Source of the DNA: Cavia porcellus
Taxonomy: Eukaryota; Chordata; Mammalia; Rodentia; Caviidae
Direction: 5' to 3'
DNA length: 64,000 nucleotides
Assembly (NCBI RefSeq): GCF_034190915.1
Contig: NW_026947506.1
Span: 29,269,248 to 29,333,247 of the forward strand
Part shown: one piece after another, positions 1 through 9,890 of the stretch
Layout: each line of letters opens with the position of its first letter
How positions within the stretch are numbered: the stretch's first letter is position 1
The notes under the pieces: generated by a model
The model's database searches: none
Told to the model about the DNA's origin: nothing
Seen by the model: the letters and a program-made list of their open reading frames with translations, nothing else
Position numbers and translations under genes: made by a program

Positions 1-1573
1 TCAGATTTCTAGTTCTCAAATGCAGAACTTTTGACTTACAAAATATGCTATGGGAACCCCCAGAACCTGCATTTAAAAATCTTCCCAGGAGATATACTTT
101 AAAATCTGACCATCGCTAGCTTTAAGTTAATTCAGGTTGGTGTTTAGTAATACTTCACAAATTTGTGATCATTTTATTCACATTTTTTTTCTTTTTTTTT
201 TTTAATTTTATTTAAGGAGAAAAGAAAAAAAAAGCAGAGAAAGGGTACAAGTTATACAGATTTGCAGAAAAAAAATGAACAGTAGGAAATTACTAGTTAA
301 TGGATTACATATTGTCATCTTAGAAATAATTGTTCAAGTCACAAAATTAAAGCTTGTAAAGTGGACATTCCATCAATGATACTGCAAACAGTTCTGCTCA
401 ATGATCCAATATAACTCTGTGATATCATATTCTATCTTATACACTTAAACATACATGCAGTTATAGAGTTTAGAGCACTTTCTTTTCCTCTCTTTTGTAC
501 AATGACTATTACACATTTTGGGTTTCATTGCTCTCACGGTTCTTATTACTTTTTTGGAAGAGAGTAAAACCAAATGTGACAGAACAGAATTGGTCAAGTC
601 AAAAGGGTGGACATAATAGATAATGTGAAAACATAATACAAGGTGATCAACAATGGTTACCATAATGCCTCCCGCTATCTCTAATAGAATTGCCTATACC
701 ATTAGTTATAATACAATTGAACAAAACAGTAAAGAACAAAACCGACAAAACCAAACCATTGGAGACATTGTAGGTCTTCAAAAGTAGATAAAAGTCAACG
801 AGAATGGGCGTTATAATGAATCTCATTATCTTCACAGCTGATGCCTAAATTTTCGAACCTGATACTATCCAGCAAAACAGAATAGGGGAACATCAGTTAA
901 AAACCAGATGGTGAGAGTAATACAGGGCTTTGAATCGAGGTAATGGAAAGTCAAAGTGGGTTATTATAATATATCCTGTTATTTTCTTCCTTTAATTAAA
1001 AGGATAAAAATTTTTAAAAAGTATTAAAAAAGTAAATAATGGAGTGGAGATTGAGATAAAAGAGGGCATAACAACGAAACAGCACAGATCAAAACATAAC
1101 CATTTAAGCAGAACAGTGTTTCACCACCAGATAATCCTGACCTAAAAGTAGTTACCATATTGTCTCTTTCCTTGAAATCCTTGAGTACAACTTCGTATAC
1201 TGTAGCATTAAGTATATCAAAACAATGTAAAACCATTTAAGAGAATGACAGCATTACAGAATATTTAGAATCGACTAACAGAAAATGAATAATGGTTTCT
1301 GTATAATCTCCTTGTCTTTAAAAGGTTTTTGCTTATACTATCATACATAATAAAATCCAGTAAGATACAACCTATTTAGACCATTGGAGACAGAAGGACA
1401 AAAGCTAGATGAGACTTCAAAACAAGATGATACTAAATCAGTATTACCTATTAAGATGTCATTTTCTCCAAAATAGCTGTTCCTATCATCCAATCTTCTC
1501 TGCCTCATTTCTGTTGAGCTCTTATTCTGTCAGTAGCTGTCAGTTTGTCTTCTTCACTTTGTTCTCTGCTCCA

Positions 1574-2587
1574 TTAGTTGTGGCCTCCACTATTTCTGGA
1601 TTCTTTGTATTTTTCTTTTTTTAGAATATCCTGCAATACTCTCTGTAGAGTTGAATTGGTGGTGGCAAATTCCCCCAGTTCCTCTTTATCCTGGAAGCAC
1701 ATTGTTTTTCCATCAATTTCCAGGGACAGTTGTGCAGGATATCTCAATCTTGGCTGGAGATTATTATCTTTCAAAGCTTGAATTATTTCGCCCCACGCTC
1801 TTCGTGATTTGATGGTTTGTGCAGAGAAATCTGCTGTAATTCTGATGGGTGCTCCCTTGTAAGTGGTCTGTTTCTTGTCTCTGACAGCTTTTAATATTCT
1901 GTTCTTGTATTGAATTTCTGGAATTTTTATTATTATATGCCTGGGTGTTGCTCTGTTTGGGTTGTAGGTAGCTGGGGTCCTGTATGCCTCATACATCTGA
2001 GTATCTTTACCTTTTGCTAAATTAGGAAAATTCTCCTGGATTATTTCTGTGAGTAGCTTTTGTAGTTCATTTGTTTGTGTCCCTACTTCTTCTTTTATGT
2101 TCTTAATCCTTAAGTTATGGATCCTCTTATCATCTTCTTGTCTTTGTATTATTGCTGTTTGTTTCTTTGTTATTTTTAAGAAGTTTTTCATTTCATTCTC
2201 CCATATTACAATTCTGCCCTCCAGTTCAGATAGTCTGTACTTAGTTTCTTTCAAGCTGTTATGCCAGTCTTCGATAGACTTCTTAGTTTCTTGGTAGTCC
2301 CTTTGAACCTGCTTCACGTATTCTATGCTTTCCCTGTTTTCTCCATCAAACAATTCTCCCCTCTTTTTCTGTTCTTCCATTCCACCATCTGTTTTTTCTT
2401 GGGTGGGGCTTAGCATTTCTCTAACTATTTTGCATACTTCTAGCTTCAGGTCGTTGATAACTTCATTCCTGAATTGGTCTATGAGGCTCTCTATATGGTG
2501 CTTTATGTGTATTGGTGCGGTGTCCGCTATTGCCTGTTTCTCAGAATTGGGGGCCGAGGAGCCTTTCTTGTTGCTGCCTCTTCCCAT
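1574..2587 (-). CDS. LINE-1 ORF1 protein, apparently intact (337 residues)
   Basis: Recognised as L1 ORF1p: a trimeric RNA-binding chaperone that coats L1 RNA in the cytoplasm. Seen in order: a basic/Ser-rich N-terminus (1-20), a long charged heptad-like coiled coil (about 40-155), an RRM-like region (about 157-245, NLRIKNIKEE, EIIQENFPNL, then ATPRHIIIKIPEI) and a C-terminal domain (about 246-325, PIRITADFSAQTIKSRRAWG, LRYPAQLSLE). Length equals that of typical L1 ORF1p (about 340), with no stop or frameshift. The start ATG follows directly on the GC-rich 5' UTR. Unlike a normal L1, no ORF2 follows the stop; the sequence passes straight into the repeat-like tail. This implies that only this protein is supplied in cis. 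Whether it is expressed is unknown. Confidence 0.85.
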   Translation of the reverse strand: MGRGSNKKGSSAPNSEKQAIADTAPIHIKHHIESLIDQFRNEVINDLKLEVCKIVREMLSPTQEKTDGGMEEQKKRGELFDGENRESIEYVKQVQRDYQETKKSIEDWHNSLKETKYRLSELEGRIVIWENEMKNFLKITKKQTAIIQRQEDDKRIHNLRIKNIKEEVGTQTNELQKLLTEIIQENFPNLAKGKDTQMYEAYRTPATYNPNRATPRHIIIKIPEIQYKNRILKAVRDKKQTTYKGAPIRITADFSAQTIKSRRAWGEIIQALKDNNLQPRLRYPAQLSLEIDGKTMCFQDKEELGEFATTNSTLQRVLQDILKKEKYKESRNSGGHN

Positions 2588-3310
2588 ATTCTCTGTTCCT
2601 TATATATGCAAGCTTATATGAGAGGCCCAGCTTCTCTCCCTGTCAGCCACAGCCTGATCGAATTGCGCCAGTTAGGTGTTCCCACTCACCGCTGCGCACC
2701 AGGCAGCCTACGCGGGGGCCCGCCCCTCCCGGCCTCCGTCAGGCTCTGGGATCTGGGTTGGGCCAGCCTACGGGGTCCGCCGGCAGCGTCACGCAGGCCA
2801 GGCACTTTTCACCAATCCCACCCGAGAGGGGAATGTGTGGCTGGAGTCGCCACCACGCCCTGCTCCCGCAGGACTGCTCGGGCCCAGAAAGTCCACTGGA
2901 GTCAAACTGTGGTGGAATGTCAGTTTCTCTCACTCACCTCGCCACAAGTCAGAACATGCCTCCCTGCCCGTCCTGTTTTCGACTCCGTTCGCAGACTCCC
3001 GTTCTCAGAGTTTCCGCGCGTCTCTCTCCTTGCCGAGCGGATGTAGAGGCAGCCAGCCACTGCGCGGCGGGAAACCCAAATCGCGGCTTCCAATGGCGCA
3101 GGGTCCAGCCTCAGCAGGGAGACTTTTCTGTTCCTGTTTTAGCACCAGGACTGCATTCCAAGTTGGTTTCTCTCAGCCGAGTTCGTTCCTGAGTCAGCAG
3201 AGCATAACTCCACCTGCTTATGTCTCTTTAGTCCGCACCATACCTGGCTTCTGAGCCTAGTTTTTCAGAGAGCCTCCGGTAGTTGCTGTTATCTGTCCGC
3301 CATGTTCTCC
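2588..3310 (-). promoter_or_regulatory. CpG-rich 5' UTR/promoter of copy A
   Basis: About 720 bp of GC- and CpG-rich sequence, sharply different from the AT-rich surroundings. On the minus strand it begins with ACATGGCGGAC, close to the YY1 site that positions transcription in primate L1 5' UTRs. The plus-strand ORFs here are by-products of composition. Promoter activity is inferred from position and family knowledge. Confidence 0.65.
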
Positions 3311-3327
3311 ATTTTATTCACATTTTT

Positions 3328-4080
3328 GAATTCTAATAGTTGAATAGTCATTTCCTTGAGTTTTCCTGAAAGACACTCATGTCATCAGAGATAATTGTTT
3401 TTCCTGTTTTAAATTTTGGAGGTTATTATTTCCTTCTCTCGTTGGGCTGGCCATGCCGCAGAGAAGGTGTTTGTAAAATGTGGGCTAGCTCTTCTGCTAT
3501 GACCATTAAGAGTCACTTCCCCAAGTCGAGATGGTATAGAAGTACCTACAGGACATCCTCCGTGTTGCACTTTGGGCAGCAAGGCCTCAGCGTTTACTGT
3601 CTCTGTTCCTTTACTGAAGCAGTGTAACACGTCCTGCTGTAGACTCTGAAGCACATCAACCAGGATCCTTCCAAGGAAGGATACACTGTGTAGCCACAGA
3701 GCATAGTCAGCAATCTCCAGCTGATTGATCTTCCAAGTTGGGCTTCAGTGGCAAGAAACCAGCTGCCCAGGAGAAAACCCTTCTGCACAGCCATGATGAC
3801 TAAGAAGCAGAGTAGGAAGGAAGGCCAGGTCTTTCCCCTCTGCACAGGATTTGCTCCAGACCTACTAGGTGAGCTAAGGCTTTGGAGGGCTGTATTACAG
3901 CTGTACTTTTTTTGTTTTTGTATTTGGACAACTCTGCTTTCCTTTATAGACATTGAGCCTTAGTAAGCAACTTGAACCTAACTGTAGAAGGTTGTAATGC
4001 TGACTATGATGGTAATGTGAGCACATTTATCTTGCTTCTAACTTGGAGAGATGTGACTCTCAATCTTTCTTCTATAAATG
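3328..4080. other. Unassigned sequence; weak processed-pseudogene suspicion on minus strand
   Basis: No known repeat was recognised. On the minus strand two overlapping open stretches (3953-3594 and 3654-3409) read as ordinary protein-like sequence in adjacent frames, which could be a frameshifted processed pseudogene. I do not recognise a parent gene, so this may be chance. Confidence 0.25.
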
Positions 4081-4082
4081 TT

Positions 4083-4267
4083 TGCTGACTGGATGTGGTG
4101 GGGTCCACACTTTTAATTCCATCACTCTGAGAGGCTGAGACAGGAGGATCACAAATTCAAACACTACTCAAGCAATTTAGTGGTTTAGCAAGACTGTCCA
4201 AAACAAACAAACAAAAAACAGGATGTAGCTCAGTGTAAAGTCATAGGCTCAATCTCTATTACCACAG
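4083..4267 (+). repeat. Composite B1-ID SINE (B1-dID type)
   Basis: A diverged B1 left part (GGATGTGGTGGGGTCCACAC, then GAGGCTGAGACAGGAGGATC) is followed by CAAAACAAACAAAC and an ID-like part (GGATGTAGCTCAGTG). Fused B1-ID SINEs are known in several non-murid rodent families. Confidence 0.75.
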
Positions 4268-4499
4268 TCAATCAATTGGTCAGTCCATCAATTAATGTTG
4301 TTATTGATTTCAAGTAGACTTATTTTATTACTTTTAGAAGTCTACTAATTTTATTAGGAACGAGTTTTCAGTTTTACTATATACATGTTCAATATTTTCC
4401 ACTTTTTCATTGAAGTCATAGATTACATTTAGAGGTATCCTAACAGTGAAATACCCTTACATTCAAGGCTGAATTTAGATAATTTTACACACATTTTAT

Positions 4500-4731
4500 T
4501 TTTTTAATTTATTTATTAAAGTACAGCACCTGCTAGTACTTTAGTCTTAAAAATGTAATAATACTATAGAATTAACTACTTCTTTTTCTTAAAGTTCTCT
4601 TAATTGTAACATACCACCATCACTGTCATGACAATAAGGATACAGAATAGTTGTGCCAAGGTGGGGGATTAGGTCAGTGGCATAAGTGCCTACCTGGAAA
4701 ATGCAAGATCAAGAGTTCAGTCCGCAGTACC

Positions 4732-4762
<31 letters not shown>

Positions 4763-4915
4763 TGTCATCTCAAAACTTTTCCTCATGCATCCCCAACACA
4801 GTAACCATCAATCCCTCCATTTTTACAGTTTCATCTTTCCAGGATGACATATAAAGGCATTCATCCAGTATAGAATGTTCTGAGACTTGTTTCTTTTACC
4901 TATCATTATTCCTTT
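4500..4915 (-). repeat. Old L1 3'-region relic, part 1 (split by ID SINE and MaLR)
   Basis: Stretches around 4600-4650 and 4760-4910 resemble, in antisense, the 3' part of ancient mammalian L1s (antisense ...ACATACCACCATCACTGTC... and ...TTCATCTTTCCAGG...). A young ID SINE (4652-4758) and a MaLR element (from about 4918) interrupt it; a likely continuation is at 6540-6840. Divergence is high, so strand and edges are approximate. Confidence 0.45.
4652..4758 (+). repeat. ID SINE with 27-bp A tail
   Basis: tRNA-derived body (GTCAGTGGCATAAGTGCCTA ... AGAGTTCAGTCCGCAGTACC) with a pure A27 tail at 4732-4758, suggesting fairly recent insertion. Confidence 0.8.
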
Positions 4916-4917
4916 GG

Positions 4918-5743
4918 GTTCAAGAGTCTTTTGGAATGGTTTGTGGGAAGAGTTTGGAAAGGCTCAGAGATGTCACCTGAAAGAGTAGTGCTGGAAACCT
5001 TAGACTATTCTATATGGAAGATTCTGATCAGAGCTCGTAAGACCAGAAGACTGATAGAAATTCTGCCAGTAAGACCAGGCTTAGGAGGTTTCCACTGGGA
5101 AGGAATTCACTGGATGCTGGACTCCAGATGATGAATGTTATGGCTTGGCAAAAAGTTTTTCTGTATTTTGCTTGTGTCTAGAGACTTTGCCTAAGACTAA
5201 GAATAGTGAGGCTGTGAAGGAGAAGTCAAAGGTGTAGTAGAGACCCTAGAAGTTTGGAAAAGCCAAGAACATGGATTGCCTAAGGAAATCTGCAAGGAGG
5301 GAGCAAAGCCAGCCCAAGAGAGAAGCTGTGGGAGCTATGACCAGCAGAATTACTGTGGAGGTGAGTCATTCAAGCCTTTGGAGCTCATAACCAGATTGCT
5401 TCAGATGCTAGACATGGTATGATACGATTTAATGTTTGCCCTACTAGATTTTAGACTTAATTTTGTCCCAATCCTCTGTATCCCTATTTGTACTTTTTGG
5501 AATGGTAATGTTTATCTTGTCCCACTGCATGTTGGAATGGTTTAACTTTTTATTTGTACAAGGGCTTACAGCTAAGAGTTTGCCTTAGATCTCAGAGGAG
5601 TCTTGGGACTTGGAATTTTCAGCAAAACTGAAACTGTTAGTGCTTTGGCAACTCCTGGAGATGGACTAAATACCTTTTGCAAAAGAGATGTACATGAGTC
5701 TTCGAAGGGGATCAAGGGCAGAATATTGGGGTTTGTGTTTATA
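4918..5743 (+). mobile_element. MaLR (ERVL-MaLR) internal region, copy 1, truncated
   Basis: Parallels 37190-38530 almost throughout (for example AAAGAGTAG.GCTGGAA, TATGGAAGATTCTG.TCAGAG, TTAATGTTTGCCCT, TTAGATCTCAGAGGAG). The 3' half has the arrangement I remember for MaLR internal sequences (GATTTTGGACTTG, then a CAG-GGCTTA step, then GACTTTGGCAAC). MaLR internals are non-autonomous with no intact retroviral gene; none is seen here. The middle section present in copy 2 is missing and there is no 5' LTR. Confidence 0.7.
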
Positions 5744-6073
5744 TGTTACCACAAAAATTCATGCAGTCATGAGGATAGGCTTCTAGAATTTGTCATTAAT
5801 TAAGGGTGCTACACCCTCTCTAGAGTGGGTGTGACCTATACAACATAAAGGTCAGAAAGAGTCCTCTCTTCAGTCTCCTCCATTTCTGCTCTTGTTGCTC
5901 TTGCTGTTTTCTGCCACCATAAACTATTGCTCCTCTGTCTGCGCCACCCTGCCTTGAACCCAGCTGAGTATGGACTGAAACCTCCACACACTGTGAGCTA
6001 AATGAACCTTCCCTCCTGTAATTTTGAGCTACAGGTATTTTGTCTCAACAATGAGGGAAAAGTAACCAAGACA
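5744..6073 (+). mobile_element. MaLR 3' LTR
   Basis: Begins TGTTACC and ends AGTAACCAAGACA. It contains the CTGCCACCATAAAC, TGAGCTAAATGAACCTTCCC and TATTTTGTCTCAACAATGAG series shared with the LTRs at 36800-37165 and 42528-42858, including the AATAAA-like polyadenylation area. Confidence 0.75.
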
Positions 6074-6454
6074 GCATCTTCGTGTATTTTTGATAATTAC
6101 TTGCGAGTAGATAGTCAGAACTGTGACCAGTACATCGCATAATATGCATACATTTAAGAATTTTGGTTATTATTATCAAAAATTATTTTTGCAGAGCAGT
6201 AAATAAAACTATTGATATTCTTGCAGTTGCAGCAATTTGGAGAATTATATTTTACAAAGACAAAAATTGGATGCTAATTTGCATGAGATTTTTTTCTAGT
6301 GTAGTGGTCCCAGGGTTCCAGGAATTCAGAGACACCTTCTTCTCTTATGGAAGTATATCCAAGAATACTTTCCAACAGCCAGGAGCTCAATGACTGTGTT
6401 GATAATTGACTTTTAAAATCACTCTATATGCTGCTACTTTCTTTTTCTCTTTTA
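6074..6454. other. Unassigned AT-rich sequence
   Basis: No gene or clear repeat seen; an old L1 or DNA-transposon relic is possible. Confidence 0.5.
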
Positions 6455-6515
6455 CTTTTTTTTTTTTTTTTTTTTGGTACCAGGAGTTGAACTGAGGAAC
6501 TATATACCTGGTTAC
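6455..6515 (-). repeat. Partial ID-type SINE, minus strand
   Basis: T18 run followed by GGTACCAGGAGTTGAACTGA, the antisense of the ID 3' end (TCAGTTC..CTGGTACC). It lacks the 5' half. Confidence 0.55.
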
Positions 6516-6539
6516 TTTCTGATAGCAGTATATTTATAT

Positions 6540-6840
6540 TTTCCCAGATGACTACAAGTCTTTCATTTATTAAAAATGAGATAATGATGCATAGCCTCTT
6601 TAATAAAATCATTGACATTAATGGTATAATATTTCACAGAGTGAATTTTTTACCTAACACAGAGTGTCATATTTTACCTAACCATTCTCTTGTTTTTAGT
6701 GACAAAGTTTATCCAAATTTTAGCTATTATAAACATTGCTGTAATAAAAATCTTTGTGCATAAAGATCTTCCATGGTTTATACATTATTCTGGAGTGCCA
6801 AAAGAAGAATTCCTGAAATGAAAGTTGAACATTTGCAAGC
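6540..6840 (-). repeat. Old L1 3'-region relic, part 2
   Basis: Antisense L1 features: TTAGCTATTATAAACATTGCTG, AATCTTTGTGCATAAAGATC, then GAATTCCTGAAATGAAAG, matching the familiar order found antisense to L1 ORF2/3' ends. Probably the continuation of 4500-4915. Confidence 0.5.
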
Positions 6841-7509
6841 TGTTGACACACGTACATTGTGTAAAAGTCATTTGGAAAGCATCTTTAGAAATATGACAGT
6901 GTGACTTTGGAGGTGGGAAGCATGTGTATTCATTGGTAAAAGAGGAGACTATTCCTAAAAGCTAAGGGGCCAGGAACTTCAGTGTCCCCACATTTGTTGA
7001 GACCCCTTCCTGGGCCCTAGTGGGTCCCCAGTAATAGGCTCAATTGGGGTGGGCAGAGAGAACCAGAAGATCTATCTCTGCCTGCTAGCCACTGCCATCA
7101 GAAGGCTGCTTCCTACATGCAGCCAGTGGAAACAGAAACATGCAGCCAGGTAAACCCCATGCACATGCAGTCACCAGCCCTTGCTTCCTTCTGGCAACCA
7201 CCACCTACCAGGAGAATCAGACAATCACATCTCTGTGTGCCAGCCACCATCACAGGAATACTGATGAAGACACACAGGTTGAGAGAAGTAACTCCACCAC
7301 CACACACCCCTAGCCATCAAGGAAGCCCCAGTGCGGTTGCATAGGTCTGGAGAAGCCCACCCCACACTCTGCGACCTCCCTGTAAACCTGGAGTCAGAGG
7401 ACCTCCAGTGCCTGTCCCATTCCCCTACACCATGGAGAGGCAGCCAATATAGGAAGTGCCTAGAACCTCATAACCAGCTTGTTGGGAGGAACCCAGGAGA
7501 ATATCAAGA

Positions 7510-8580
7510 TGAAGGAGCAAAAGGCAATCTCGGACCTCTAGCCCACAAAGAACAAGTCTGGGAGATACAGTGATGGAAGAAAATTTCACACCTGAAATCT
7601 CCAAGAGGATAATGACAAAGTAAAGAACCAATTTAATGAGACTGTCAAAATAATCAAATCAGGAATAATGTCTTGGGTAAAAGAAGAATTGAAAAATATA
7701 ACAAAAGAATTGCTCAGCATATCTAAAGAAGACATAGATAAAAAAAAAAGAAGAGCATAGAAAAATGATGGAAACCTTGAATGAGTAACATAGAAAGGAA
7801 TTATAATGCATGAAACAAATTTTAAAAAGATATTCAGGAAATTAAAAAGTTGATCGAAAGCTGGCAAAACTACTTGAAAGAGACTGAAGATAGACTTTCA
7901 GACCTTAAAGATAGGATTGCAGCTAGCGATTGTGAAAGGGAAAGATCTTTTAAAAATAACAAGAAACCAGGAAATAACAATTCAACAGCTGCAAGATGAT
8001 GCAAAGATAAATAATTTAAGAGTGATAAAGACCAATGAAGAAGCAGGAGTCAACACAAATGAAATAAAAAGGATATTCACAGAAGTAATAGAAGAAAACT
8101 TACCAAACATGAGAAAAAGATCTGGCATACAGATAAGTGAGACACATAAGACTCCAACTAGCCATAATCAGAGTAAATCTACACCCAGACATATAATAAT
8201 CAAAGTCCTAGAAATTCAAAACAAGAACAGAATATTAAAAGCTGTTGGAGAAAAGAAACAAATCACCTATAAAGGAAAATCAATCAGAATCACGGCAGAT
8301 TTGTCAACATAAATCAAGTCAAGAAGAGTTTGGAGTGAAGTGTTTCAAATCCTTAAAGAAAAAAACTTCCAACTCAGATTGAGGTACCCTGCAAAACTAT
8401 CTTTCAAAACTGATAGGAGAATAAGATACTCTCATGACAAAGAAAAACTGAAGGAATTCATAACCACCAAATCAACCCTACAGAGAGTGCTGAAAGATAT
8501 TCTAGAGAGAGAAAAGATGACCATGTTTCCAGGAACAGCAGCAGGGCAGGATCGCCAAACAAGACAGGCAATTGAATGAA
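7510..8580 (+). pseudogene. Decayed LINE-1 ORF1 (copy B)
   Basis: Residues corresponding to the RRM and C-terminal domain read in one frame from 7917 to 8579 (NNLRVIKTNEE, STPRHIIIKVLEI, PIRITADLS equivalent, LRYPAKLSF), broken by a single stop TAA at 8310-8312 where copy A has Gln (CAA) in SAQTIKS. The coiled-coil half (7510-7916) is frame-disrupted. The reading is clearly homologous to the intact ORF1 at 1574-2587 but diverged, so copy B is older. Confidence 0.75.
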
Positions 8581-8639
8581 TGGGAAAAGTGGAGGGCCAA
8601 CAGCAGGAGGATAGCTGATAGAGACAATGTATGCTGGTT

Positions 8640-8960
8640 GTAACCATTAATGTAGATAGTCTCAGATCAGCAATAAAAAGAAACACAGGGAGAGTGGCTC
8701 AAGAAACAAGATCTATCCATGTACCTTATACAAGAAGCACATTTAATTCGAAAGTATATTCATAGACTACCATAGACTATCAAAAAACTGTTCCATGCAG
8801 CAAGAGACCAGAAAAAAGCAAAGGTAGCTTGCCCATCAGCTGAAGAATGGATAAGAAAGATACTGTATTTTCATACAATGGAAAGCTACCCAGCTATAAA
8901 GTAGGATAATCCTGAGGCCATTGAACGTAAATGGATGCAATTGGAGATTATGTTCATCAC
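8640..8960 (+). pseudogene. Internally deleted LINE-1 ORF2 remnant
   Basis: About 8640-8760 corresponds to the start of the L1 ORF2 endonuclease domain (pattern ...INVDSLRSAIKRNT...). From about 8815 (CCCATCAGCTGAAGAATGGA) the sequence matches the very end of ORF2 and the proximal 3' UTR (compare 16795-16860 in the conventional L1). The several kilobases in between, with reverse transcriptase, are absent. Confidence 0.65.
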
Positions 8961-9084
8961 TGAAACAGTTTGAACTCCTACGGGTGAACACTAGCATAAA
9001 AAACAGAAGGAGTTAGTGGGACCCCAAATCACAACAGATATTATAAAAATGGTAGGGGAGGAAGCACCTAGAAGAAGAAGGTGG

Positions 9085-9890
9085 TAACCAATGTTAATTT
9101 TTTACTGTCTTGTCCTTGAACTCTTACAATGTTTTCATAGTTTTGTTAGCTTTGGTTTTGTTCTGTCTTGTTTTGTAGGATTTTACTGTGTCTGATGGTA
9201 TGGGCAGCTATTTTGAACATAATGGGTTGTATTATGGTAATCATGGTTGGTTTCCCATTATCTTGTTTTGAAGTCCTATGTTTTCATTCTTTTGTTTAAT
9301 TGGTTTTATTGTTTTGTTTTGTTTGATTTTATTATGTGTGATGGTATGAACAACTATTTTGAAGCAAATAAGACACTATAGTAGGGGCTGGGGATTTAGC
9401 TCAGCAGCATAAGCACCTGCCTGCAAGCAGGCGGTCGTGAGTTCGATCCCTGGTACCGATAAAAATGAAAAAGACAAAAAAAAAAAGCCACTATAGTAAC
9501 CATTGTTCACTCAAGTTATCTGATTTTGAAGTCTTGTAATGCTTTCATTCTTTTGTTTTGATTGGTTTTAGTCTGTTTTCTATTATTTGATTTCATTATG
9601 TATGAGGGTATGGACAGCTATTTTGAAGAGACAGTATGGTAGCCATTGTTGATTTCCTATTGTCTTGTTTTGAAGTCTCATAATGCCTTCATTCTTTTGT
9701 TTTGAGGGTCTTATATTATTTTGTTTTGTTTAAATTTATTGTATGTGAAGGTATGGACAACTATATTGAAGAAAACAAGAGATATTATAGTAGCCACTGT
9801 TGATTTCCTGTTATCTTGTGAAGTCCTGTGTTGCTTGTGCTTGTGTTGTTCTGTTCTGATTTGTTTTGTTTTGTTTTATTCTCTTTAAAA
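9085..9890 (+). repeat. Five tandem ~147-bp degenerate repeats (copy B tail)
   Basis: Units begin with a TATGGTAACCATTGTTGATTT-like motif near 9090, 9235, 9494, 9637 and 9788. Each continues TTATCTTGTTTTGAAGTC, TTCATTCTTTTGTTTTGATTG, GATTTTATTATGTGTGATGG and TATGGACAACTATTTTGAAG. After subtracting the ID insertion the spacing is 143-151 bp. Related units occur in copies A, C and D. Confidence 0.85.
9384..9488 (+). repeat. ID SINE, young, with target-site duplication
   Basis: GGGGCTGGGGATTTAGCTCA start, TTCGATCCCTGGTACC end and an A-rich tail. A perfect 10-bp duplication CACTATAGTA flanks it (9374-9383, 9489-9498). Both internal polymerase III boxes look good (TAGCTCAGCAGC, GTTCGATCC). Confidence 0.9.

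Larger units (their letters stand above)
188..3310 (-). mobile_element. HAL1-like (ORF1-only) L1-derived retrotransposon, copy A, full length
   Basis: Complete insertion on the minus strand. A perfect 17-bp duplication ATTTTATTCACATTTTT lies at 171-187 and 3311-3327. Read on the minus strand, the element starts GGAGAACATGGCGGACAG (YY1-like site, as at L1 starts), has a CpG-rich 5' UTR of about 720 bp, one intact L1 ORF1 (2587-1574), then about 1.4 kb of noncoding tail with degenerate repeats, and ends in poly(A). No ORF2 (endonuclease, reverse transcriptase) is present. The integration site on the element's strand reads TTC/AAAAATG, fitting L1 endonuclease preference. Because the duplication brackets the whole unit, ORF2 was most likely already missing from the inserted RNA. 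Confidence 0.85.

Noticed and set aside
2474..3254. Three long overlapping plus-strand ORFs (190-226 codons)
   Set aside because: They lie in the GC-rich 5' UTR and ORF1 start of copy A on the opposite strand; overlapping frames and lack of domains show a composition effect.
9384..9488. tRNA gene suggested by A and B box motifs
   Set aside because: This and similar sites are ID SINEs: they have A-rich tails, target duplications and many genomic copies, and no complete tRNA fold is evident.
9085..9890. CRISPR-like or satellite array interpretation of the tandem repeats
   Set aside because: Units are about 147 bp, diverged, contiguous without spacers and confined to tails of L1-derived elements.
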